From positions 1 through 64,000 of the forward strand of contig CALXRG010000005.1 in the NCBI GenBank assembly GCA_944390825.1: DNA of 64,000 nucleotides, given 5' to 3'. This DNA is from an uncultured Akkermansia sp. (GTDB taxonomy: Bacteria > Verrucomicrobiota > Verrucomicrobiia > Verrucomicrobiales > Akkermansiaceae). The notes below the pieces were generated by a model, which saw only the letters and a list, made by a program, of their open reading frames with translations, had not been told where the DNA came from and made no database searches. Below, piece after piece: positions 1-8,266 of this stretch (position 1 is its first letter; every line of letters starts with the position of its first letter). The translations under genes and the position numbers were made by a program.

Positions 1-2
1 GC

Positions 3-68
3 CAAGTGCACTTCATGCGCCTTCAAAGACTCCACAAAACCTCCCACGACTACTACCAGCAAATTTGA
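3..68 (+). CDS. possible 3' end of an upstream gene (partial)
   Basis: The third forward frame is open from the window edge to a TGA at 66-68 and reads QVHFMRLQRLHKTSHDYYQQI, a plausible protein C-terminus. A weak hairpin (arms CCCCG 75-79 and CGGGG 88-92) follows the stop closely. Only 21 codons are visible, so neither family nor reality can be judged. The other forward frames are also open here, which lowers confidence. Confidence 0.22.
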   Translation, partial: QVHFMRLQRLHKTSHDYYQQI

Positions 69-99
69 AACAGACCCCGTATTTCTGCGGGGACCGGGC

Positions 100-127
100 T
101 TGCAATTTGCGGGAGCGGGTGTATAAT
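100..127 (+). promoter_or_regulatory. sigma70-type promoter for leuA
   Basis: A TTGCAA -35 box (100-105) and a perfect TATAAT -10 box (122-127) are separated by 16 bp. The predicted transcript starts near 134 and gives a leader of about 58 nt before leuA. Confidence 0.7.
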
Positions 128-131
128 CATG

Positions 132-154
132 ACCACACACAATTTGTGTGTGGT
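132..154. promoter_or_regulatory. perfect inverted repeat over the leuA transcription start
   Basis: Arms ACCACACACAA (132-142) and TTGTGTGTGGT (144-154) form an 11-bp perfect inverted repeat around one central T. It begins 5 bp after the -10 box, so it covers the predicted start site. That placement fits a repressor operator; as RNA it could only form a truncated 5' hairpin. No regulator gene is adjacent. Confidence 0.55.
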
Positions 155-191
155 ATTCACAACCGATAACGTTAAATAGAGTATTAAGCAG

Positions 192-1742
192 ATGAGCGAC
201 AAAGTATTATTCTTCGACACCACGCTGCGCGATGGTGAGCAGTGCCCCGGAGCTTCTATGAATCTCCGGCAGAAGCTGGAAGTTGCACGTCAGCTCGAGA
301 AGCTAGGTGTGGATATTATTGAGGCGGGGTTCCCCTGCATTTCGGATGGCGATTTTGAGGCGGTGAGTTCGATTGCCCGCACGGTGAAGAATTGCCGTAT
401 TGCGGGGCTTGCCCGTTGCGTGGAGAATGATATTCGCGTGGCTGGGGCTGCGGTGGCACCTGCCGGTGACCGCGGGCGTATTCATACGTTCCTGGCAACG
501 AGTCCGCTGCACCGCGAGTTTAAGCTCAAGAAGAGTAAGGAGGAGATTATCGCGATGGCTGTGGCCGGGGTGAAGCTGGCCAGGACTTTGGTGAACGATG
601 TGGAGTTCTCCGCGGAGGATGCGAGCCGCACGGAGTTGGATTATCTGGCTCAGGTGGTGGAGGCGGTGATTGCTGCCGGTGCTACGACGGTGAATATCCC
701 GGATACGGTGGGCTTTACGACGCCGACGGAGTATTTTAATATCATTCGCTACCTCAAGGAGAATGTGCCTAATATCGGTCAGGCGGTGATTTCGGTGCAT
801 TGTCACAATGATATCGGCTTGGCTGTGGCGAATTCGCTGGCGGCTGTGCAGGCGGGTGCCCGCCAGGTGGAGGGTGCGATCAATGGTATTGGTGAGCGCG
901 CGGGTAATGCGGCTCTGGAGGAGATTTGCATGGCGCTGACGACGCGTCCGGAGGCGTTCGGTTTCCCGAAGGGGGAATCCCCGCACAATTTGGTGACTCG
1001 CGAGATTGTGAAGACGAGCCGTGTGGTGGCCCGTTGCAGTGGGTTGGCGGTGCAGCGTTCCAAGGCCATCGTGGGTGAGAATGCTTTTGCTCACAGTTCC
1101 GGTATTCACCAGCATGGGATTTTGGCGAAGCGTGAGACGTATGAGATTATTGACCCGCGTGATGTGGGCTGGGGTGAGACGGAGCTGCCGCTTACGAAGC
1201 ATTCCGGTCGCGCGGCGGTGAAGGCTCGCCTGGAGAAGTTGGGTCACACGCTTTCCAATGAGGAGCTGACGCACGTGTTCGAGCGTTTCAAGAAGATCGG
1301 CGACAGCAAGAAGTTCGTGTATGACGATGATCTCGCGACGCTGGTGCATGATTCGCTGGATACGAATGATGGTACCTGGAAGTTGGTGCAGATTCAGTTT
1401 ATTGCCGGTGATAAGACTTGCCCGACGGCGACGGTGACACTGGAGAAGGAGGGTAAGCTGTATACGGATTGTGCGATTGGCAATGGTCCGGTGAATGCTT
1501 GCTTTAAGGCGATTGACCGTATTACGAAGTCCAAGGGTGAGCTGGTCGATTACAATGTGCGCTCGACTTCGGTCGGGCAGGATGCGCTCGGTGAGGTGAC
1601 GGTGAAGGTGATGTTCGGTTCGGACTGCTCCTGCAAGCCGGTGGTGGGTAAGGGCGCTGCGACGGACGTGATTGAGGCGTCGGCCCGTTCGTACCTTAAC
1701 GCGTTGAACCGCAATATTCATTTCTCGCAGATGGGTATTTGA
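192..1742 (+). CDS. leuA: 2-isopropylmalate synthase
   Basis: This enzyme condenses acetyl-CoA with 2-oxoisovalerate, the first committed step of leucine biosynthesis in the cytoplasm. The 516-residue protein has the HMGL-like TIM barrel: FDTTLRDGEQ at residues 8-17 carries the metal-binding Asp9 and catalytic Arg13, and HCHND supplies the metal-binding His203 and His205. The C-terminal LeuA dimerisation/feedback domain begins near residue 385, and the length is normal for bacterial LeuA. The gene stands alone, with its own promoter, an operator-like palindrome in the leader and a strong terminator, so leucine-linked control of this single gene is likely. There is no Shine-Dalgarno sequence before the ATG. 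Confidence 0.97.
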   Translation: MSDKVLFFDTTLRDGEQCPGASMNLRQKLEVARQLEKLGVDIIEAGFPCISDGDFEAVSSIARTVKNCRIAGLARCVENDIRVAGAAVAPAGDRGRIHTFLATSPLHREFKLKKSKEEIIAMAVAGVKLARTLVNDVEFSAEDASRTELDYLAQVVEAVIAAGATTVNIPDTVGFTTPTEYFNIIRYLKENVPNIGQAVISVHCHNDIGLAVANSLAAVQAGARQVEGAINGIGERAGNAALEEICMALTTRPEAFGFPKGESPHNLVTREIVKTSRVVARCSGLAVQRSKAIVGENAFAHSSGIHQHGILAKRETYEIIDPRDVGWGETELPLTKHSGRAAVKARLEKLGHTLSNEELTHVFERFKKIGDSKKFVYDDDLATLVHDSLDTNDGTWKLVQIQFIAGDKTCPTATVTLEKEGKLYTDCAIGNGPVNACFKAIDRITKSKGELVDYNVRSTSVGQDALGEVTVKVMFGSDCSCKPVVGKGAATDVIEASARSYLNALNRNIHFSQMGI

Positions 1743-1757
1743 GACGGTGTTTTTCGG

Positions 1758-1793
1758 GCGGGTGCCGCGGCCTGCGGCACCCGCTTTTCTTTT
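1758..1793 (+). terminator. rho-independent terminator of leuA
   Basis: Arms GCGGGTGCCGC (1758-1768) and GCGGCACCCGC (1774-1784) form a perfect 11-bp stem with a 5-nt loop. The T-rich tract TTTTCTTTT follows at 1785-1793. Confidence 0.92.
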
Positions 1794-1897
1794 CATGGTG
1801 CCTGGGGCGTTGATGCTGCGAGGGGAAAGAAAGTCGGGTGTTTGGCCGGATGCCGGCCGGCAGGCATGGACTGGGTGCCGGCAGATGTAGATGGAGT

Positions 1898-2593
1898 ATG
1901 GAACAGATTCGGATGATTGCAGGGCTGGGTAATCCCGGGCGGGAGTACGCGGAGACCCGGCATAATGTGGGGTTTATGCTGCTGGATCGCTTGGCGGCGC
2001 GTTTCGGTGCGGCCTGGAAGCTGGATCGGGCCCGTAAGGGGGAGCTGGCGGCAGGCAGCGGGGTGCTGCTGGTGAAGCCGCAGACTTTTATGAACGGTTC
2101 CGGCGAGTGTGTGGGGCCGCTGATGCGTTATTTTAAGTTTGCGCCGGAGCAGGTGCTGGTGATTTACGATGATATGTCGTTTCCGGTGGGGACGATGAAG
2201 TTGCGCGCGGGTGGTTCGGCTGGCGGGCACAATGGGATGAAGTCGCTTATCGCGCACCTCGGGACGGAGAAGTTCCCGCGCCTGCGGGTGGGTATCGGTC
2301 TGCCGGGGCAGAAGAGTATGGTGGGGCATGTGCTGGGCAAGTTCAGTCCGGAGGAGCGCCCGCTGCTGGAGGAGTGCCTGACGCGGGCGGAGGCGGCGGT
2401 TCTGATGCTGCTGCGTGAAGGCTTTGAGAAGGCGGCTAATACTTACAACCCCCGCAGGGAAAAGAAGCCACGCGAGCGTAAGCCTGCGCCGGCGGCGGAG
2501 GGTGAGGTAAGGGGTGGCGAGGTAAAAGAGGGCGATGTCAGGGAGGTCGAAGTAAGGGAGGGCGAGGCGTCTGACATGGCGGCCGATTCCTGA
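1898..2593 (+). CDS. pth: peptidyl-tRNA hydrolase with a repetitive C-terminal tail
   Basis: Pth recycles peptidyl-tRNAs released prematurely by ribosomes. GLGNPG (Asn12), TRHNVGF (catalytic His22), FMNGSG (Asn66), YDDMSFP (Asp91) and GGHNGMKS (Asn112) are all present. Translation can begin upstream in frame at 1838, but ATG 1898 places MIAGLGNPG where the family has it. The core ends near residue 190. The last 40 or so residues are a charged tail with a five-residue period (GEVRG, GEVKE, GDVRE, VEVRE, GEASD) encoded by a 15-nt DNA repeat. The tail is absent from typical Pth and is probably dispensable. Confidence 0.95.
   Translation: MEQIRMIAGLGNPGREYAETRHNVGFMLLDRLAARFGAAWKLDRARKGELAAGSGVLLVKPQTFMNGSGECVGPLMRYFKFAPEQVLVIYDDMSFPVGTMKLRAGGSAGGHNGMKSLIAHLGTEKFPRLRVGIGLPGQKSMVGHVLGKFSPEERPLLEECLTRAEAAVLMLLREGFEKAANTYNPRREKKPRERKPAPAAEGEVRGGEVKEGDVREVEVREGEASDMAADS
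2501..2575 (+). repeat. 15-nt tandem repeat inside the pth 3' end
   Basis: Five imperfect 15-nt units start at 2501, 2516, 2531, 2546 and 2561 (first unit GGTGAGGTAAGGGGT, second GGCGAGGTAAAAGAG). They stay in frame and encode the pentapeptide-periodic Pth tail. Confidence 0.85.
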
Positions 2594-2663
2594 GGTCCGG
2601 ATTTCTTCGCCCGCCGGTTCCTGGGTCGCTGTTGCTTTCCTTTTCGGTTTCTGGATTTCTGAT

Positions 2664-2768
2664 ACCTCCGGCTCTGACACTTGACGCTCTGATATTGTAA
2701 CAACCGACATTGCAAGTACCAACTTTGTAAGCACCGACATTGTACGTACCAACGCCGCAAGCAACGAT
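2664..2768 (+). repeat. degenerate 15-nt tandem repeat between pth and the acyltransferase gene
   Basis: Seven 15-nt units run from 2664. The best four are ATTGTAACAACCGAC (2694), ATTGCAAGTACCAAC (2709), TTTGTAAGCACCGAC (2724) and ATTGTACGTACCAAC (2739). The array runs into the start codon of the next gene and so may supply its leader or promoter. TTGTAA/TTGCAA hexamers recur every 15 bp, but no good -10 box was found. Confidence 0.85.
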
Positions 2769-4878
2769 GGCCAGCCCCCACCAGTTCCTGCCCCATGTCA
2801 ATGGCCTTCGCGGTCTCGCGATTCTGGCGATCTTCCTCTACCACCTCAATGCGGTGCTTTGTCCCTGCGGGTATTTCGGGGTGGATATTTTCCTGGTGAT
2901 CAGCGGTTTTTTCCTGTTCCGTCAGGATGTGCCGCGCTTGCAGAACGGCCAGCAGAGTTTCTGGGGGTTCGCGCGCCGGAAGCTGTGGCGCATCGTGCCG
3001 CCCTGGGTGGCGGTGGCGCTCCCGGTCGCGCTGGTGTGCCTGCTTGTGATGGTGCACGAGCGCAATGTGACGATCGCCTGCACCATGGCGGCGACGGCTT
3101 TCGGGTTCGGTAATGACTACGTGGCGTTCAGCGGCAGCTACTTCAACCCGCATGTGCAGCAGAACCCGCTGATGCACCTCTGGTACATCGGCCTTACGGA
3201 GCAGGTTTATGTGTTGCTGCCGCTGCTGGCGCTGGCGGTGCTGCGCGGGCTGGGGGAGCGGGCGCTCAGACCCGCGCTGGCGGGGGTCGGGGTGCTGTCG
3301 CTGCTGGCGTTTCTTTTCCTGGCTTACGGACAGCTTGTGCCGGCTTGGTCGGATGCGGTCCAGGAGCTCAATGAGCATTGGATTCGCCCGTATTACAGTG
3401 TTGTGACGCGGCTCTGGGAGCCTGTGCTGGGGGCGCTGGCAGCGGAGTGGGCTACCGGGGGCGGGCGGGGTGTTTCCACGGGGTGTGTTCCCGCGGAGGG
3501 TGTTTCCGCGGAGGAGGCTCCGCAGCAGGTGGCGGGCCGTTATGGTCGGGGCGGCTTGGCTCTGCTGGGGCTGGCGGCGGTGGTGGTGCCGATGTACGGG
3601 TGTGAGGTCGGGTCGTTTTGTGTGTTCCCGGCGGCGCTGGCAGCAGTGGCGCTGCTGCTGACGGGACAGGGGGGGCTGGTGGGGCGTTTGCTGGCCTGGC
3701 GCCCGTTGCAGTGGCTGGGCAAGGTGTCGTTTTCCCTGTATCTGGTGCATTGGCCGGTGTTCGTGCTCTGGCAGTACACCCAGCTGTGGCAGCCGGATGC
3801 CTGGGCCCAGCTGGGCATGGCGTTCCTGGCGCTGCTGCTGGCCTGGCTGCTGTGGCGGCTGGTGGAGTCGCGCTGCGGGCTGTGGCAGCGCGACTGGAGC
3901 CGCCGTCGGCGCTGGCTGGTGGTGGGTATTGGGGTTCATGTGCTGATCGGCGCGTGGGGGCTCTGCCTTTGGAAGCTTCCTTTCCTTGATCACGTGCTGC
4001 CCAAGGCCGTGCCGCAGAGTGTGTCCGGGTTTAGCCACCCCTACCTCTTCCCGCCGCAGGACAGCACCTGGAGCGATTTCCCGAACCGGGCTTTCCCCCA
4101 CGGCATGCGCCAGCTCGGGGACAATGATGCCGCACCGGTGCGTTTCCTGCTGATCGGGGACAGCCACGCCTGGCATCTCTGTGAGGGATTGCACCGGGCT
4201 TGCGCGGCGAAGGGGAACCTCCGCGGCGTTTACCTTGATGCAGCACTGCTGCCGGCCTGGAACTGCCGCATCTCGTTCCTTCAGGGCAGCGCGGTGTGGG
4301 GCAGGGAGCAGGGCGAAGGTCTGCTGCGCTGGGTGGCAGCTCACCCGGAGTTCGAGGTTGTGGTGGTTTCGGTGCACTGGTGGCTGCGTCTCCAGCCGGA
4401 GCCCATCCGCGACTGGCAGGGCAACCCCATCCCCCCGGAGCAGTTTCAGGCTGCCGTGGAGGCCGGTCTGGAGGAGACCTGCCGCCGCCTGCAGGCCTTG
4501 GGGCGGCGGGTGGTCCTGCTGCTTGATACACCCAAATACGTGGAAGGCGATCCCTTTGAAGGCGTACTGATGCGCACTATTTTCCACCAGCCCATGCCCT
4601 GGGTCGGCGTCAGCGCACAGCAACACGCACACAACACCGCCACCGAACGCGCGATGATAGCCCGCATCTGCGCCGCCGTGCCCGGCGTGCAGCAATACGA
4701 CCTCGCCGAGCCCCTGCTGATCGGCGGCGCCTACCCGTTCCTCGATGAACAGGGTCGCTTCCTCTACCGCGACACGAATCACGTCAGCACGCACGGCTCG
4801 AGGCGCGTCTCCTACCCCCTCCTCGAATTCCTGCTGCCCCTGATGGCACCTGAGCAAGCCCCACTTCAAAAAAAGTAG
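2767..4878 (+). CDS. membrane O-acyltransferase (OafA type) with C-terminal SGNH domain
   Basis: The predicted inner-membrane acyltransferase would move acetyl or acyl groups onto a surface polysaccharide, peptidoglycan or lipid. The N-terminal half (residues 1-390) is a multi-pass Acyl_transf_3 domain: NGLRGLAILAIFLYH supplies the conserved His, and GYFGVDIFLVISGFFL and RRKLWRIVPPW are typical. The C-terminal half is an SGNH hydrolase-like domain with FLLIGDSHAWHL and DTNHVS (catalytic Asp/His). ATG 2767 is preferred over the in-frame ATG 2740, which lies within the 15-nt repeat array. A loop between membrane segments (about residues 235-254) is a 15-nt in-frame repeat. The substrate is unknown and no polysaccharide genes adjoin. 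Confidence 0.85.
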   Translation: MASPHQFLPHVNGLRGLAILAIFLYHLNAVLCPCGYFGVDIFLVISGFFLFRQDVPRLQNGQQSFWGFARRKLWRIVPPWVAVALPVALVCLLVMVHERNVTIACTMAATAFGFGNDYVAFSGSYFNPHVQQNPLMHLWYIGLTEQVYVLLPLLALAVLRGLGERALRPALAGVGVLSLLAFLFLAYGQLVPAWSDAVQELNEHWIRPYYSVVTRLWEPVLGALAAEWATGGGRGVSTGCVPAEGVSAEEAPQQVAGRYGRGGLALLGLAAVVVPMYGCEVGSFCVFPAALAAVALLLTGQGGLVGRLLAWRPLQWLGKVSFSLYLVHWPVFVLWQYTQLWQPDAWAQLGMAFLALLLAWLLWRLVESRCGLWQRDWSRRRRWLVVGIGVHVLIGAWGLCLWKLPFLDHVLPKAVPQSVSGFSHPYLFPPQDSTWSDFPNRAFPHGMRQLGDNDAAPVRFLLIGDSHAWHLCEGLHRACAAKGNLRGVYLDAALLPAWNCRISFLQGSAVWGREQGEGLLRWVAAHPEFEVVVVSVHWWLRLQPEPIRDWQGNPIPPEQFQAAVEAGLEETCRRLQALGRRVVLLLDTPKYVEGDPFEGVLMRTIFHQPMPWVGVSAQQHAHNTATERAMIARICAAVPGVQQYDLAEPLLIGGAYPFLDEQGRFLYRDTNHVSTHGSRRVSYPLLEFLLPLMAPEQAPLQKK
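3469..3513 (+). repeat. in-frame 15-nt tandem repeat in the acyltransferase gene
   Basis: Three 15-nt units occur: GGTGTTTCCACGGGG (3469), TGTGTTCCCGCGGAG (3484) and GGTGTTTCCGCGGAG (3499), with a decayed fourth to 3528. They encode GVSTG, CVPAE and GVSAE in a loop between membrane segments. Confidence 0.85.
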
Positions 4879-4898
4879 AAAAAATCCCAAGAAAAGGC

Positions 4899-4926
4899 TT
4901 GCCAAAGCGCGAAAATATAGTAAAAT
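4899..4926 (+). promoter_or_regulatory. promoter of the ribosomal protein cluster
   Basis: TTGCCA (4899-4904) and TAAAAT (4921-4926) are 16 bp apart, preceded by an A-rich, UP-element-like stretch (4868-4895). This gives a leader of about 150 nt ahead of rpsL. Confidence 0.7.
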
Positions 4927-4932
4927 GCGTGC

Positions 4933-5083
4933 CCCTTACCCGTGCTTTAATGCGCGTGCGTGAAAGGGGTTATCGGGTCCGCCGCCGGAGAAACGGCAGG
5001 TCTCTTTCCGATGGAAATCATGGGGAGAGCGCTTGTCGGGAATCTTGCCAAGACCCTGAAAACTAAGTATTAAGAAGCAAGAT
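4933..5083 (+). promoter_or_regulatory. long untranslated leader of rpsL
   Basis: This non-coding stretch of about 150 nt can form competing pairings: CCCCTT (4932-4937) with AAGGGG (4964-4969), or ACCCG (4938-4942) with CGGGT (4974-4978). A further GCCG/CGGC hairpin lies near 4980-4996. Such a leader could hold an autoregulatory ribosomal-protein site, but it does not match any leader motif known to me. Confidence 0.35.
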
Positions 5084-5488
5084 ATGCCGACCATCAATCA
5101 GCTCGTCCGCAAAGGACGTACCGCCCCGGAAGAGGTATCGAAGTCTCGTGCTCTTCACAGCTGCCCGCAGCGTCGCGGCGTCTGCCTTCAGGTCATGACC
5201 CGTACGCCCAAGAAACCGAACTCCGCCCTTCGTAAGATCGCTAAAGTTCGCCTTACCAATGGTGAAGAAGTTCTCGCCTACATCGGTGGCGAGGGCCATA
5301 ACCTTCAGGAACACTCCATCGTGCTGGTGCGCGGCGGCCGTGTTCGTGACTTGCCCGGTGTCCGTTATCACATTGTTCGTGGTGCTCTGGACTGCCTCGG
5401 TGTTGACAAACGCCGCCGCGGCCGTTCGAAGTACGGTGCCAAGCGCCCGAAAGCCGGTGCCGCCGCCACTCCCGCTAAGAAGAAGTAA
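5084..5488 (+). CDS. rpsL: 30S ribosomal protein S12
   Basis: S12 sits at the decoding centre of the small subunit. The 134-residue sequence has the family start [12 protein letters not shown], the [11 protein letters not shown] loop with the lysine associated with streptomycin sensitivity, and RDLPGVRYH, whose Asp is methylthiolated in many bacteria. It is the first gene of the str-S10 cluster, directly before rpsG. The ATG is preceded by AAGAAGCAAGAT, with no clear Shine-Dalgarno. Confidence 0.98.
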   Translation: MPTINQLVRKGRTAPEEVSKSRALHSCPQRRGVCLQVMTRTPKKPNSALRKIAKVRLTNGEEVLAYIGGEGHNLQEHSIVLVRGGRVRDLPGVRYHIVRGALDCLGVDKRRRGRSKYGAKRPKAGAAATPAKKK

Positions 5489-5516
5489 ACCCTTAACCCA
5501 CTTAGATTAAGATACT

Positions 5517-5990
5517 ATGGCTCGTCGTAAACGCGTCTACAAGAAGATTGAACGTCGTGACTCCCGTTACGATTCCGTGCTCGTGGGTAAGCTCATCGGC
5601 AAGGTGATGCTCTGCGGCAAGCGCTCCCTGGCTGAGCGCATCGTCTACAAAGCGATTGATATGGCCAACGAAGGCACCGACACTGTCAGCCCGCTTGAGG
5701 TACTGACCCGCGCCATCGAGAACGCCAAGCCCCGTGTGGAGGTGAAGAGCCGCCGCGTGGGCGGTGCCACCTACCAGGTGCCGCTGGAGGTTGCTCCCGA
5801 TCGCTCCGAGGCCCTCGCTATGCGCTGGATCATCGGCTACGCCCGCAACCGCAAGGGTATCCCGATGGCCAAGGCTCTTGCCAACGAAATCAAGGAAGCC
5901 GCCGCCAATCAGGGTGCTGCCGTCCGCAAGCGCGACGACGTGCACAAGATGGCCCAGGCCAACCGCGCCTTTGCTCACTTCCGCTGGTAA
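5517..5990 (+). CDS. rpsG: 30S ribosomal protein S7
   Basis: S7 is a primary 16S rRNA-binding protein that nucleates assembly of the 30S head. The 157 residues start MARRKRVYKK and include LVGKLIGKVMLCGKRSLAERIVYKA and RRVGGATYQVPLEV, hallmarks of the family. It lies 28 nt after rpsL in the usual rpsL-rpsG-fusA order. No Shine-Dalgarno is visible; ATTAAGATACT precedes the ATG. Confidence 0.98.
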   Translation: MARRKRVYKKIERRDSRYDSVLVGKLIGKVMLCGKRSLAERIVYKAIDMANEGTDTVSPLEVLTRAIENAKPRVEVKSRRVGGATYQVPLEVAPDRSEALAMRWIIGYARNRKGIPMAKALANEIKEAAANQGAAVRKRDDVHKMAQANRAFAHFRW

Positions 5991-6048
5991 TGCCGGCGGA
6001 AGTTCTCGTATTCTCTGAAAACCACTAACCTACAATCAATTTTCAATT

Positions 6049-8229
6049 ATGGCAAGTGTAAGCAGCCCCCAACGCAAAGCCCCGCTTGAGCGCTACCGCA
6101 ACTTCGGTATCGCTGCACACATCGACGGTGGCAAAACCACGCTTTCCGAGCGCATCCTCTTCTACACCGGTATGATCCACAAGATCGGTGAGGTGCATGA
6201 TGGCGCCGCTACCACCGACTGGATGGAGCAGGAGCAGGAGCGTGGCATCACCATCACCTCCGCCGCTGTGACGACCAACTGGAAACAGCTCCACTCTGAG
6301 GGCTGCTACAAGCTTTTCGAGAACGAGAACTTCCAGTTCAACGTGATTGACACCCCCGGGCACGTGGACTTCACCGCTGAGGTGGAGCGCTCTCTGCGCG
6401 TGCTCGACGGTGCCATCGTGGTGTTCTGCGGTGTGGCCGGTGTCCAGCCCCAGACCCAGACTGTGTGGCGCCAGGCCACGAAGTACAATGTCCCGCGCAT
6501 GTGCTTCGTCAACAAGATGGACCGCATCGGCGCAAACTTTGACAACGTCCTCAACGACATCCGCACGAAGCTCGGCGCCAACGCCGCTCCCATCCTCATC
6601 CCCATCGGCTCTGAGGATTCCCTCTGCGGCCAGCTCGACGTGGTGAACCAGAAGGCCATCATGTACTCCGACAGCGACCGTCAGGGTTCCACCTACGAGG
6701 TGGTCGACATCCCCGAGGAGCTCAAGGAGAAGGCCGCTCTGGCCCTCGAGGAGCTCAAGGAGCGTGTGGCAGATGTGGACGACGAGCTCGGCGAGCTTTT
6801 CCTGATGGAGGAGCCCATCGATGCCCCGACCCTCAAGGCTGCCATCCGTCGCGCCACGATCGCCAACAAGTTCGTGCCCGTCGCCGGAGGTTCCGCCTTC
6901 AAGAACAAGGGTGTGCAGGGCCTGCTCGACGCCGTGGTGGACTACCTGCCCTCCCCGCTTGAGGCCAAGGCTGCTACGGTGACCTCCACCGTTGCTACCG
7001 GCTTGGATGAGAACGGCTACGAAGTCTTCGACACCAAGGAGATCATCCCCTCTGACGACGACAAGCCCGTCGCCCTGGCCTTCAAGCTCTGGGCCGACAA
7101 GTTCGTGGGTTCTCTGGTGTTCATCCGCGTGTACACCGGCGTCATCCGCAAGGGCGACACCGTCTACAATCCCCGCACCCGCAAGCGTGAGCGCGTCGGT
7201 CGTCTGCTGCAGATCCAGGCCAACGTTCACACCGACGTGGACGAGGTGTTCTCCGGCGATATCGCCGCCATCGTGGGTCTGAAGAACGCCACAACCGGCG
7301 ACACCCTCGCTTCCGACGACTTCGACTACACCCTCGAGCCCCCGACCTTCCCGGATACCGTGATCTCCATGGCTGTGGAGCCGCTCACCAAGGGCGACCA
7401 GGAGAAGATGTCCAACGCCCTCCAGCGCCTCTCGGCCGAAGACCCGACCTTCCGCGTCAAGACCGACGAGGAGACCGGCCAGACCATCATCGCCGGCATG
7501 GGCGAGCTGCACCTCGACATCATCGTTGACCGTCTCCGCCGCGAGTTCAAGGTGGAGGCCAACACCGGCAAGCCCCAGATCGCCTACCGCGAGACCATCA
7601 CCAAGAGCGCCGACCGCGTGCAGGGCAAGCTCGTCAAGCAGTCCGGCGGCCGCGGCCAGTACGGTGACGTCGTCATCGCGATGCGCCCGGGCGAGCGTGG
7701 TTCCGGCCTCAAGATCGCCAACAAGATCGTCGGCGGCGCCATTCCGAAGGAGTACATGAACGCCGTCTACGCCGGCCTCAACGAAGCCATGAACTCCGGT
7801 TGCGTGGCCGGTTACCCGGTGGAAGACGTGGAAGTGGACGTCATCGACGGCTCCTACCACGAAGTGGACTCCAACGAAAACGCCTTCAAGATGGCTGCTA
7901 TCTTCGCCATGAAGAACGCCTTTGCCAAGTGCGGCCCCGTGCTGCTGGAGCCCATCATGAGCGTGGAAGTCTCCACCCCGGCAGAGAACCAGGGCGACAT
8001 CATGGGCGACCTCAACCGCCGCCGCGCCCAGGTCAACAACATGGAACACAAAGGCACCGAGTGCATCCTGACCGCCTCCGTGCCGCTGGCCGAGATGTTC
8101 GGTTACTCCACCGACATCCGCACCCTCTCCAAGGGCCTGGCCTCCTACTCCATGGAACCCTCTCACTTCGAACAAGTGCCCCCGAACCTCGTCGCTCAGA
8201 TCGTTAAGGCCCGCGGTGGCAGCAAATAA
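6049..8229 (+). CDS. fusA: translation elongation factor G
   Basis: EF-G is the GTPase that drives ribosomal translocation. The G1 motif is AHIDGGKTTLSE, with Gly where many EF-Gs have Ala; G3 is DTPGHVDFT and G4 is NKMDRIGA. The effector region ending QEQERGITITSAAV and domains II-V are intact. At 726 residues it is slightly longer than the typical 690-705, owing to short acidic insertions near residues 205-220 and 315-345. It lies in the str cluster between rpsG and rpsJ. The start is preceded by CAATTTTCAATT, an A/T-rich site without Shine-Dalgarno. Confidence 0.98.
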   Translation: MASVSSPQRKAPLERYRNFGIAAHIDGGKTTLSERILFYTGMIHKIGEVHDGAATTDWMEQEQERGITITSAAVTTNWKQLHSEGCYKLFENENFQFNVIDTPGHVDFTAEVERSLRVLDGAIVVFCGVAGVQPQTQTVWRQATKYNVPRMCFVNKMDRIGANFDNVLNDIRTKLGANAAPILIPIGSEDSLCGQLDVVNQKAIMYSDSDRQGSTYEVVDIPEELKEKAALALEELKERVADVDDELGELFLMEEPIDAPTLKAAIRRATIANKFVPVAGGSAFKNKGVQGLLDAVVDYLPSPLEAKAATVTSTVATGLDENGYEVFDTKEIIPSDDDKPVALAFKLWADKFVGSLVFIRVYTGVIRKGDTVYNPRTRKRERVGRLLQIQANVHTDVDEVFSGDIAAIVGLKNATTGDTLASDDFDYTLEPPTFPDTVISMAVEPLTKGDQEKMSNALQRLSAEDPTFRVKTDEETGQTIIAGMGELHLDIIVDRLRREFKVEANTGKPQIAYRETITKSADRVQGKLVKQSGGRGQYGDVVIAMRPGERGSGLKIANKIVGGAIPKEYMNAVYAGLNEAMNSGCVAGYPVEDVEVDVIDGSYHEVDSNENAFKMAAIFAMKNAFAKCGPVLLEPIMSVEVSTPAENQGDIMGDLNRRRAQVNNMEHKGTECILTASVPLAEMFGYSTDIRTLSKGLASYSMEPSHFEQVPPNLVAQIVKARGGSK

Positions 8230-8266
8230 ACCAACATCCATATTAACCTAAACATACCGCACGTTC

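Noticed and set aside
2538-2801. Possible pentapeptide-repeat protein on the minus strand (GTYNV, GAYKV, GTCNV)
   Set aside because: The five-residue period comes from the 15-nt DNA repeat and appears in all three minus frames; the residues do not follow the A(D/N)LxX pattern of true pentapeptide-repeat proteins.
2443-4905. 820-codon minus-strand frame opposite the acyltransferase
   Set aside because: Composition is Gln/His/Pro-rich without domains; the plus-strand protein has clear Acyl_transf_3 and SGNH motifs.
4933-5083. Riboswitch in the rpsL leader
   Set aside because: Alternative pairings exist, but no known riboswitch core or transcription-terminator with T tract is seen before rpsL.
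6043-8241. 732-codon minus-strand frame opposite fusA
   Set aside because: A mirror of EF-G codon usage, rich in Val/Gly/Asp/His and without family features.
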